From NCBI GenBank assembly GCA_021731205.1, contig JAKFXV010000260.1, positions 1-5,051 of the forward strand: a DNA stretch of 5,051 nucleotides, written 5' to 3'. The DNA comes from Nocardioides sp. Its GTDB lineage: Bacteria; Actinomycetota; Actinomycetes; Propionibacteriales; Nocardioidaceae. The position numbers and the translations under genes are program-made. The stretch's first letter is position 1. The number at the start of each line of letters is the position of its first letter. This document shows positions 1 through 5,051 of this stretch, piece after piece. The notes below the pieces were generated by a model. It was not told the origin of the DNA. It saw nothing but the letters and a program-made list of their open reading frames with translations, and did not search any database.

Positions 1-588
1 GAGGTGCTCCGCATCGACGCCGACTTGCGCGCTCGAATGAGTGCCAGCCATCGCTCGGGCTGTCCGCTGCGCTTGGCCGAGTTGCGCTATCTGCGGCTCA
101 GCTACGTCGACTTCTCCGGCCGGGCCCGGGTGGGCGAGCTGGTCGTCCACCGCGATCACGCAGAGGGGGTCGTCGGTGTGTTCGAGCGGTTGTACGACGC
201 CCGCTGGCCGATCCGCCGAATGGAGCTGGTCGATGGGTTCCCCGACAGCGAGGGGCGAGCCGATGACGACGCCTCGATGGCGGCCAACAACACCTCCGGC
301 TACAACTGCCGAGCCGTGGCCGGGACCGATCGGTGGTCCGATCATGCGTACGGCGCGGCCATCGACCTCAACCCGGTGCAGAACCCCTACGTCATCGGCT
401 CCGACTCCTTCCCGCCGGCCGGGCTCCGCTTCGCTTCGCTCGACCGATCAAGGGGCGCGACCCTCCCACCGGGGGTGATCGGCTCCGGCGACGTCGTGGT
501 CGATGCGTTCGCCGAGATCGGGTGGGAGTGGGGCGGGGACTGGACCGGCGCGAAGGACTACCAGCACTTCTCCGCGAGCGGAAACTGA
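1..588 (+). CDS. M15-family (VanY-like) zinc D,D-/L,D-peptidase, 5' end outside the window
   Basis: Probably a secreted or surface zinc peptidase acting on peptidoglycan stem peptides. Counting from the GTG at position 4, the M15 signature SDHAYGAAIDLNP spans residues 112-124 and supplies zinc ligands His114 and Asp121. The C-terminal block GWEWGGDW followed by DYQHF (residues 173-189) supplies the third ligand His188, with Asp185 three residues before it. This D-x-x-H arrangement matches L-alanyl-D-glutamate endolysins of the M15 family, where the Asp is catalytic. The N-terminal block GCPLRLAELRYL and the NTSGYNCR block are also typical of the VanY_2-type group. The only two cysteines (Cys20, Cys102) could form a disulfide, which fits an extracytoplasmic protein. 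No signal peptide is visible and the frame is open to base 1, so the true start with its export signal probably lies upstream; the GTG at 4 is unlikely to be the real start. The family is secure. The exact bond cleaved is not. Confidence 0.88.
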   Translation, partial: EVLRIDADLRARMSASHRSGCPLRLAELRYLRLSYVDFSGRARVGELVVHRDHAEGVVGVFERLYDARWPIRRMELVDGFPDSEGRADDDASMAANNTSGYNCRAVAGTDRWSDHAYGAAIDLNPVQNPYVIGSDSFPPAGLRFASLDRSRGATLPPGVIGSGDVVVDAFAEIGWEWGGDWTGAKDYQHFSASGN

Positions 589-595
589 GTCCCGG

Positions 596-1003
596 CTAGT
601 CGGGCAGGGTGATGTCGACCGGGATCTGCGGAAGTGGCGGGTTGATCGTGGGATCCAGCGAGACCAACCCCATGACCAGAGAGTGGTTGAAGACCAGCCC
701 GCCCGGTTCGCTCAACTGTTCGCTGAACAGCGTGACGGTCAGCCCGTGGGGCGCGACGATCGCGGTCCCGCGCAGCGGGTCGTAGGAGAACCAGTCCTGC
801 TCACCGAACCTCGCCTGGAAGTCCACGACCCAGCGGGCACCGTCGACCGACAGCGCCACCGGTGAACCGTCGCCGGGCACGTGGAAGATCCCGTCCGAGC
901 CCGCCGACCCGGTGATCACGAACCGCTCCTCGAAGAAGCCCTCTTCAGCCGAGGCGGTCAACGCCCACGGCCCGAAGAACGCCCCTGCGCCCAAGGTCGG
1001 CAT
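596..1003 (-). CDS. Unrecognised 135-residue protein coupled to the FAD oxidase
   Basis: I do not recognise this protein and assign no function. It starts at an ATG (1003-1001) that shares one base with the oxidase stop (TGATG), and it has its own Shine-Dalgarno GGAGG seven bases upstream, so translation is probably coupled to the oxidase. It ends in TAG at 598-596. The protein is acidic, has no cysteine, and alternates short hydrophobic and polar runs such as RFVITG, GIFHV, RWVVDF and GLTVTLF, which suggests a mainly beta-strand fold. The last 20 or so residues are proline-rich (from DPTINPPLPQIPVD). The N-terminus is apolar but has no basic residues before the hydrophobic stretch, so it does not look like a Sec signal peptide. 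The repeated aromatic-Gly and Asp-Gly turns would suit a small beta-barrel or lipocalin-like fold, but this is only an impression. Coupling suggests it works with the oxidase, perhaps as a partner or as a processor of its substrate or product. Confidence 0.8.
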   Translation of the reverse strand: MPTLGAGAFFGPWALTASAEEGFFEERFVITGSAGSDGIFHVPGDGSPVALSVDGARWVVDFQARFGEQDWFSYDPLRGTAIVAPHGLTVTLFSEQLSEPGGLVFNHSLVMGLVSLDPTINPPLPQIPVDITLPD

Positions 1004-3048
1004 CAGACGACCTCCAATCCGGTACGCCTCGTGAACGCGCTGCTGAAGGTGTCGCCGCCGCGGGTGATCCGCTGCAAGGCGGCTCGCCAGGTCTCCAGAT
1101 CCGCGCCGTAGGTCCGTTCGACCGTGGCGCGATCCCAGGTGTTGTACTGCCCCCAGTGCACGATGCCGCCGTTATTGGGGTTGCTGGCCCACTGGACGGC
1201 GAAGTCGATCAGCTCCTGGCCGCCCGACACGTCCTTGAGACAGGCGATCTCGACCGAGCAGGACAGCGGGAACCGCTGCATGCCGATCAGGGCCTCGGTC
1301 GGCTGGGTGAACCGCAACGAGGCGTAGCCGACGAACGCCTTGCCCAGGAACTCCTGCTCCATCTCGAAGTTGATCAGTGCGTCGATGAAGGCCACCAGCC
1401 GGTCGTCGGTGCCTTCGAAGAAGATCTCCACGGACTGGCCGTTGGCCGCACAGGTGCGGATCCGATAGTCGTGGACGTCCATCACCGCATAGCTCATCGC
1501 GGTGAACTGGTGCTCCTTCTGCTGCGCCGCAAACGTCCAGTAGTAGATCAGCTGCCAGGTGAACAGCCCCGCCGCGCGCGCTGCCGGGTCGGTCTCCTCG
1601 GGGTCGAGCAGCTTGTTCTTCAGCGTCTCCATCACCTCACCGAAGCGGGTGTCGTCGTCCATGTCGTCGAGGACCTCGATCAGCAACAACACGACCGCCG
1701 CCAGCGCCGCAAGGAGCAGCAGGATGCCGCCGCCACCGATCGCCGCGACCGTCGCGATCGCCGTACCCACCACGGAGCCGCCGGAGTTGACGAACTGCTG
1801 CAGCTCGACGATGACCTTGTTCAGGACACCACCGACGAACCCCGCGTCGGCGCAGGCCTTCTCGATCATGGACGGCGACGCGGCCCGCTCGGGATGATCC
1901 GGGTCGGGGTTGTAGGCGAACTCCCGCCCGGCCTTGGAGTAGCGCTCGGCCGCGATCGTGGGGTCGAAACCTTGGGGTACGCCGATCCGCTCGGCGTGGC
2001 CGGCGATCGCCAGCGTGCTCTTGGCGTCCCAGCGTCTGGTGACACCGACGAGGTTGCGTTGGAAGAAGAAGTGCGTGGTCAGGCTCACCGCGACTTGCAG
2101 GAAGCGCTGGTCCCCGACGGCGCCGTCGGGCCGGGTGTCGGCGTACAACGCGCTGTTCGGGTCGCCGAGTTGCTTCTTGACGTCCTGCCACAGGTGCAGG
2201 TTGCGCTTCTCGACCAAGGCGTACGCCGGCACGGCCTTCAGCACGACCGAGAAGATCACCCCGAACCGGCCGGCAGAGACCAACACCGCGTTGAAGACGT
2301 TGTTGTCCGGCTCCCGGATCAGCTCGAAGTTATCCGGACCCCCGAACGACTTCGGCTCCGCGAAGGCTGCCGCCATCAGGCCGTCGTCGGTCAGCTGGGG
2401 CATGCCGGGGATGACCTTCTCGATCCAGTAGTGGCGGCCCTCGTCGGACACCAGGTGGATCGCCACCACGCAGTCGGCCAGTGGAGGCCGGTCGAAGTCA
2501 CCCCCGTGGGTGCCGGTGGTCAAGGCCCCGACCACGGTCTGCCCGCCCGCGCCTCCGAGAGTCTGGAACGCCCACGGGCCCGTAAAGCGCGGGTCGTTGA
2601 ACTCCAGGTTCAGTCGGCCGCCCAAGGTGTTGGGGTCGTTGATGTCGGTGCGCTGCGCGAGCTCCGAATAGAGCTGGAAGATCCGCTTGCCGGACTCGAT
2701 GTGCACCAGCATCCACAGCTCGTCGGACTCGTCGTCCATCCGCTGGAGGTAGTCACGATGCATGCAGTGCGGGATCACATTGTTCAACGTCGCCCCCATC
2801 GCCGGATGCACCTCGCGGGGGTGATGGGTCTCGATGAACGTGTGGTCGCTCAGTGCCGCCTCCGACAGCGACCAATGGCTGCCTGCCGCCTTGAGCCGGA
2901 TGCCGTTCGCGCTCGCCTCACGGCACAGGTCGATCAGGTCCGCTAGGTGGGTCGCATAGAAGGTGCGGTCGGTTGCCGGCTTGATCGGCTCCTCGGCGTT
3001 GTCGTGCTTGCGGCGCCACGCGCGCCCCGGTTCCTCGCTGAGAGACAT
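1003..3048 (-). CDS. FAD-linked oxidase of the aldonolactone-oxidase type with an internal hydrophobic segment
   Basis: A flavin oxidase of the VAO/PCMH fold, expected to oxidise an alcohol or lactone substrate with O2 or another acceptor; the substrate is unknown. Counting from the ATG at 3048 (681 residues), the FAD-binding N-terminal half shows LKAAGSHWSLS (52-62), GGQTVVGALTTGTHGG (168-183) and GRFGVIFSVVLKAVPAY (260-276). The C-terminus shows HWGQ (631-634) and ends FTRRTGLEVV, as in D-arabinono-1,4-lactone oxidases (HWGK ... R-GL). Those enzymes are usually about 400-550 residues. The extra length lies at roughly 360-510 and includes 32 uncharged hydrophobic residues (426-457, bases 1773-1678) around a GGGG, flanked downstream by the acidic run DDMDDD. 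This suggests membrane attachment. The motif GSHWS replaces the usual GSGHS. Start: AGGAGG sits six bases before this ATG, whereas the upstream in-frame GTG at 3054 directly abuts it. The gene leads a coupled pair with the 135-residue gene downstream. Family is confident; function and topology are inferred. Confidence 0.87.
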   Translation of the reverse strand: MSLSEEPGRAWRRKHDNAEEPIKPATDRTFYATHLADLIDLCREASANGIRLKAAGSHWSLSEAALSDHTFIETHHPREVHPAMGATLNNVIPHCMHRDYLQRMDDESDELWMLVHIESGKRIFQLYSELAQRTDINDPNTLGGRLNLEFNDPRFTGPWAFQTLGGAGGQTVVGALTTGTHGGDFDRPPLADCVVAIHLVSDEGRHYWIEKVIPGMPQLTDDGLMAAAFAEPKSFGGPDNFELIREPDNNVFNAVLVSAGRFGVIFSVVLKAVPAYALVEKRNLHLWQDVKKQLGDPNSALYADTRPDGAVGDQRFLQVAVSLTTHFFFQRNLVGVTRRWDAKSTLAIAGHAERIGVPQGFDPTIAAERYSKAGREFAYNPDPDHPERAASPSMIEKACADAGFVGGVLNKVIVELQQFVNSGGSVVGTAIATVAAIGGGGILLLLAALAAVVLLLIEVLDDMDDDTRFGEVMETLKNKLLDPEETDPAARAAGLFTWQLIYYWTFAAQQKEHQFTAMSYAVMDVHDYRIRTCAANGQSVEIFFEGTDDRLVAFIDALINFEMEQEFLGKAFVGYASLRFTQPTEALIGMQRFPLSCSVEIACLKDVSGGQELIDFAVQWASNPNNGGIVHWGQYNTWDRATVERTYGADLETWRAALQRITRGGDTFSSAFTRRTGLEVV
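1011..1015 (-). promoter_or_regulatory. Shine-Dalgarno for the 135-residue gene, inside the oxidase 3' end
   Basis: GGAGG on the minus strand lies within the last codons of the oxidase gene, seven bases (TCGTCTG) before the ATG at 1003. Its presence supports the 135-residue frame as a real gene that can be translated by re-initiating ribosomes or independently. Confidence 0.75.
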
Positions 3049-3054
3049 GGGCAC

Positions 3055-3060
3055 CCTCCT
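3055..3060 (-). promoter_or_regulatory. Shine-Dalgarno AGGAGG that fixes the oxidase start
   Basis: On the minus strand a full-consensus AGGAGG is followed by GTGCCC and then ATG. The six-base spacing points to the ATG at 3048. The in-frame GTG at 3054 has zero spacing and cannot be the start for this site. The annotated protein should therefore be 681 residues, not 683. Confidence 0.8.
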
Positions 3061-3100
3061 GAGGCCACCCTAGACCGATCGGCCTCCCGTGCCACAGGCC
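3061..3100. repeat. Overlapping inverted repeats in the oxidase leader
   Basis: GAGGCC (3061-3066) and GGCCTC (3081-3086) form a 6-base inverted repeat with a 14-base spacer that brackets the candidate -10 box and abuts the Shine-Dalgarno. The arm at 3081-3085 can also pair with AGGCC at 3096-3100 across a 10-base loop, so the two hairpins exclude each other. The palindrome CCGATCGG (3075-3082) overlaps the first spacer. In DNA this could be an operator; in RNA, a leader switch. Short GC-rich arms like these can arise by chance. Confidence 0.35.
3067..3095 (-). promoter_or_regulatory. Weak candidate promoter for the oxidase gene
   Basis: Reading the minus strand, GTGGCA (3095-3090, four of six matches to TTGACA) is followed after 17 bases by TAGGGT (3072-3067), which fits the loose actinobacterial TAnnnT form of the -10 box. 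A transcript would begin near 3060, right at the Shine-Dalgarno, giving a very short leader. This is a pattern match only. The oxidase could instead be transcribed from upstream of the membrane-protein gene. Confidence 0.22.
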
Positions 3101-3114
3101 CGAGTGACGGGTCG

Positions 3115-3417
3115 CTATGGCGCGGTGGATCGCCACCACGTGCCCGCGAGCCAGAGTCCGGCGGCGGCACAGGCGACGGCGAGACCGGCCAGCTGGGTGA
3201 CCTCCAACAGCGGGGCCGGGCCGCCGTCGGCGAGCAGGTCGACCACGGTGGTGAGGGCAAACACGAGTCCAGCCGCCCACGCGACGAGCGCGCCCAGCGC
3301 CAACAGCGGCCGCCTGCCTTTGCGCAGCTCGATGCCGGCGGCGAGATCTGGATAGTGACGCTCGAAGAGTTCGCGCAGCAGGCGGGCCAGAGCGAGACCG
3401 ACGACCCCGGTCATCAC
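3115..3417 (-). CDS. Small membrane protein with two predicted transmembrane helices
   Basis: A roughly 100-residue membrane protein that I cannot assign to a named family. Counting from the ATG at 3414, it has an amphipathic N-terminal helix with Arg and Glu (ARLLRELFERHYP, 10-22), a basic patch RKGRR (31-35), a first membrane helix at about 36-58 (LLALGALVAWAAGLVFAL), a short loop with DLLADGGPAP, and a second helix at about 71-93 (LAGLAVACAAAGLWLAGTWW). It ends TAG at 3117-3115. The basic patch before helix 1 and the short tail RSTAP suggest both ends are cytoplasmic. The start is uncertain by one codon: GGAG at 3429-3426 is 8 bases from a GTG at 3417 and 11 bases from the ATG at 3414. The frame stays open further upstream, even into the EF-G2 gene, but no ribosome site supports a longer form. 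It lies 66 bases upstream of the oxidase gene on the same strand and might share its transcript. A real gene is likely but not certain. Confidence 0.65.
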   Translation of the reverse strand: MMTGVVGLALARLLRELFERHYPDLAAGIELRKGRRPLLALGALVAWAAGLVFALTTVVDLLADGGPAPLLEVTQLAGLAVACAAAGLWLAGTWWRSTAP

Positions 3418-3425
3418 GGTTTCGA

Positions 3426-3432
3426 CTCCGCC
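3426..3432 (-). promoter_or_regulatory. Possible Shine-Dalgarno GGCGGAG for the small membrane protein
   Basis: On the minus strand GGCGGAG precedes GTG (3417) by 8 bases and ATG (3414) by 11. It supports a start at this GTG/ATG pair but does not decide between the two. Confidence 0.4.
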
Positions 3433-3477
3433 GCGCACGGCTCCGAGTCTAAGCGGTGCTCTTGTCAACCGGGCCCG

Positions 3478-3484
3478 AGAGGAG
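3478..3484 (+). promoter_or_regulatory. Shine-Dalgarno-like AGAGGAG upstream of EF-G2
   Basis: This is the only purine-rich ribosome site in front of the EF-G2 gene. It is 12 bases from the ATG at 3497, longer than the usual 5-10. A different ATG at 3487, out of frame, lies only two bases after it. The long spacing may lower initiation, or the start region may be more complicated than a single ATG. Confidence 0.5.
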
Positions 3485-3496
3485 TTATGTGGATTC

Positions 3497-5051
3497 ATGG
3501 TGGACAAGGGACGGAAGGCGATCACCCACGATCTTGAAGCGCCCGGGCCCGACCGGATCCGCAATGTGGTGCTGGTCGGGCCGAATGGTTCAGGCAAGAC
3601 CTCCCTCGTGGAGGCCCTCCTCGCAGCAACCGGGGCCATCCCCCGCGCCGGCTCGGTGCTAGACGGCACCACGGTGAGCGATTTCGAGGAGCCCGAGCAG
3701 GTTCATCAACGCTCCATCTCACTGACGGTCTGTCCGGTCGTGCATGACGGGGTGAAGGTCAACCTGGTCGACACCCCTGGGTACGCCGATTTCGTGGGCG
3801 AGGTCCGTGCCGGGTTGCGGGCAGCGGACTCCGCCCTGTTCGTGGTCGGCGCGAACAGCGCCATCGACGAGGCGACCCGCCAACTCTGGCGCGAGTGCGT
3901 CGAGGTCGGGATGCCGCGCGCGGTGGTTGTCGCCAAGTTGGATCACCCGCGCGCCGACTATGACGCGGTGGTGTCCGCGGCCCAGGCGCTGTTCGGCGGC
4001 AAGGTGCTGCCCCTGTTCGCCCCGATCCGTGCCCGCGACGCCGTCACCGGTCTCGTGCATCTGCTTGACGAGGCCTGCGAGGACGAGGACCGGGCGACCC
4101 TGATCGAGGGGATCATCGAGGAGTCCGAGGATGAGGGGCTGATGGACCGCTACCTCAGCGGCGAGCCCGTCTCCGAACAGGTCCTGATCGACGATCTCCA
4201 CCAGGCCATGGCGCGGGGCACCTTCCACCCCGTGCTCCCGGTCTGCTCGACCACCCGAGTCGGGTGCACCGAACTTCTCGACATCATGGTCCGTGGCTTC
4301 CCAGCGCCGTCTGAGCACCCCTCCCCCGAGGTGTTCACGCCCGTGGGCAAGGCGGCGGCCGAGGTGACCTGCGACCCAGCCGGGCCGCTGGTCGCCGAGG
4401 TCGTGAAGACCTCCAGCGATCCCTACATCGGCCGGCTCTCCCTGGTCCGGGTGTTCTCCGGCACCCTGCGCCCCGACCAGCCACTGCACGTCTCGGGGCA
4501 CTTCTCGTCGTTCTTCGGCGAAGGCAGTGGGCACGCCGACCACGACGAGGACGAACGGCTCGGCTCCCTGTCGTACGCCTGCGGGCGCAGTCTCGCTCCC
4601 GCCACCAAGCTCGTCGCGGGCGACATCGGCGCGATCGGCCGGCTCACGCTCGCCGAGACCGGCGACACCCTGTCCCACCCGGACAATCCCCGGCTGCTCA
4701 AGCCGTGGTCGCTGCCAGACCCGCTGCTGCCGGTCGCCATCGAAGCCAAGTCCCGTTCCGACGAGGACAAGCTCTCCTCCGCGCTGACCCGGTTGGCCGC
4801 TGAGGACCCCTCGCTGCGGGTTGAGCGCAATCCCGAGACCAAGCAGGTCGTGTTGTGGGTGCTCGGTGAGGCGCACGCCGAGGTGGCGATGGAGCGCCTC
4901 AAGTCGCGCTACGGCGTCGCGGTCGGCACCCAGGACCTGATCGTGCCGCTGCGCGAGACGTTCTCACTGCCCGGCAAGGGCCATGGCCGGCACGTCAAGC
5001 AGTCCGGCGGGCACGGGCAGTACGCCATCTGCGACATCTCCGTCGAACCGC
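3497..5051 (+). CDS. fusA2: EF-G-like translation factor paralogue (EF-G2 type), 3' end outside the window
   Basis: A translational GTPase of the EF-G2 class, a paralogue of ribosomal translocase EF-G. The 518 codons present cover the G domain, domain II, domain III and the start of domain IV; about 190 residues (rest of IV and V) lie beyond the right edge. Motifs: P-loop GPNGSGKT (28-35), switch I RSISL (72-76) in place of RGITI, G3 DTPGYADF (92-99) in place of DTPGHVDF, G4 AKLD (146-149) in place of NKMD, G5 region CSTTRVG (250-256). Domain III carries EAKSRSDEDKL, AAEDPSLRV and LGEAHAEVAMERLK; domain IV begins with KQSGGHGQY (501-509). Domain II has an acidic, His-containing loop, GHADHDEDE (345-353). 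These departures are, as far as I know, shared by the EF-G2 class rather than signs of decay. Mycobacterium smegmatis EF-G2 is reported to bind guanine nucleotides but to lack ribosome-stimulated GTPase activity, so the role is probably not routine translocation. The ATG at 3497 is the only plausible start near the P-loop. Confidence 0.93.
   Translation, partial: MVDKGRKAITHDLEAPGPDRIRNVVLVGPNGSGKTSLVEALLAATGAIPRAGSVLDGTTVSDFEEPEQVHQRSISLTVCPVVHDGVKVNLVDTPGYADFVGEVRAGLRAADSALFVVGANSAIDEATRQLWRECVEVGMPRAVVVAKLDHPRADYDAVVSAAQALFGGKVLPLFAPIRARDAVTGLVHLLDEACEDEDRATLIEGIIEESEDEGLMDRYLSGEPVSEQVLIDDLHQAMARGTFHPVLPVCSTTRVGCTELLDIMVRGFPAPSEHPSPEVFTPVGKAAAEVTCDPAGPLVAEVVKTSSDPYIGRLSLVRVFSGTLRPDQPLHVSGHFSSFFGEGSGHADHDEDERLGSLSYACGRSLAPATKLVAGDIGAIGRLTLAETGDTLSHPDNPRLLKPWSLPDPLLPVAIEAKSRSDEDKLSSALTRLAAEDPSLRVERNPETKQVVLWVLGEAHAEVAMERLKSRYGVAVGTQDLIVPLRETFSLPGKGHGRHVKQSGGHGQYAICDISVEP

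Larger units (their letters stand above)
3418..3496. other. Divergent intergenic region between the membrane-protein and EF-G2 genes
   Basis: This 79-base gap must hold the 5' signals for both directions if the small membrane protein is real. A minus-strand TTGACA occurs at 3468-3463, but no good -10 box lies 16-18 bases beyond it; TAGACT at 3451-3446 is too close. The TTGACA overlaps the 7-base near-palindrome TTGTCAA (3462-3468). No convincing plus-strand sigma-70 pair was found for EF-G2. Confidence 0.4.

Noticed and set aside
591..604. CCCG/CGGG stem over the convergent stop codons, as a bidirectional terminator
   Set aside because: Four pairs with an imperfect fifth and no T-run on either side; kept only as a remark on the convergent junction.
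1156..2946. A 596-codon plus-strand open frame opposite the oxidase gene
   Set aside because: It lies fully antisense to a gene with clear family motifs. Its translation is a monotonous mix of Arg, Asp, Val, His, Gln and Leu with no recognisable domain, as expected from high-GC wobble bias. No ribosome site fits its start.
3099..3111. CCCG-AGTGA-CGGG hairpin just after the membrane-protein stop, as a terminator
   Set aside because: The stem is only four pairs and no U-tract follows, so it is too weak to call a terminator.
2947..3537. A 196-codon plus-strand frame across the oxidase 5' end and the membrane-protein gene
   Set aside because: It is a Gly/Arg/Glu-rich antisense shadow crossing two genes and an intergenic region, with no domain. 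Only its last 16 codons, from the ATG at 3487, are of interest and are reported separately.
3115..3672. The longer 185-residue version of the small membrane protein
   Set aside because: The extra N-terminus would overlap the EF-G2 P-loop region antisense, has no ribosome site at its ATGs and reads like shadow sequence; the membrane-protein character begins only at about 3417.
3719..4876. A 385-codon minus-strand open frame opposite EF-G2
   Set aside because: It is antisense to clear EF-G domains, has biased composition (Gly, Arg, Asp, Val, His) and shows no motif.
1..5051. Mobile element, CRISPR array, tRNA or other RNA gene
   Set aside because: No regularly spaced direct repeats, transposase motifs, terminal inverted repeats or tRNA-like cloverleaf were seen by reading; nearly all bases are accounted for by coding sequence.

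Overview
The window reads as chromosomal DNA of a high-GC actinobacterium. The GC content is high throughout, wobble positions are almost all G or C, start codons include GTG, and long spurious reading frames lie antisense to the real genes. The rightmost gene belongs to the EF-G2 class of translation-factor paralogues, which is characteristic of Actinobacteria. A propionibacterial or nocardioid relative would fit, but the sequence does not settle the genus.

Layout, left to right. (1) The 3' part of a plus-strand M15-type peptidoglycan peptidase gene enters from the left edge and stops at 588. (2) Seven bases later a convergent minus-strand cluster ends. Read in its own direction it contains a small two-helix membrane protein (about 3417-3115), a 60-base leader, a large FAD-linked oxidase of the aldonolactone-oxidase type (3048-1003), and an unrecognised 135-residue protein (1003-596) whose start codon overlaps the oxidase stop by one base. 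(3) A 79-base divergent gap (3418-3496) separates this cluster from a plus-strand EF-G2-like GTPase gene that starts at 3497 and runs off the right edge in domain IV. Because it has no stop codon inside the window, it is easy to miss.

How the genes relate. The oxidase and the 135-residue protein are almost certainly co-expressed, since they overlap by one base and the second has its own Shine-Dalgarno sequence inside the first. The membrane protein may be co-transcribed with them or may simply be a neighbour. The peptidase and EF-G2 genes point the other way and look like ordinary flanking genes.

The least ordinary part is the oxidase. It is much longer than usual for its family, and the extra length includes a 32-residue uncharged hydrophobic stretch with a Gly4 centre placed between the FAD-binding and C-terminal parts. 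Its flavin-site motif reads GSHWS where relatives have GSGHS. Together with its unrecognised partner it may be a membrane-attached oxidase module of unknown substrate. No phage, transposon, CRISPR, tRNA or rRNA signal was seen.
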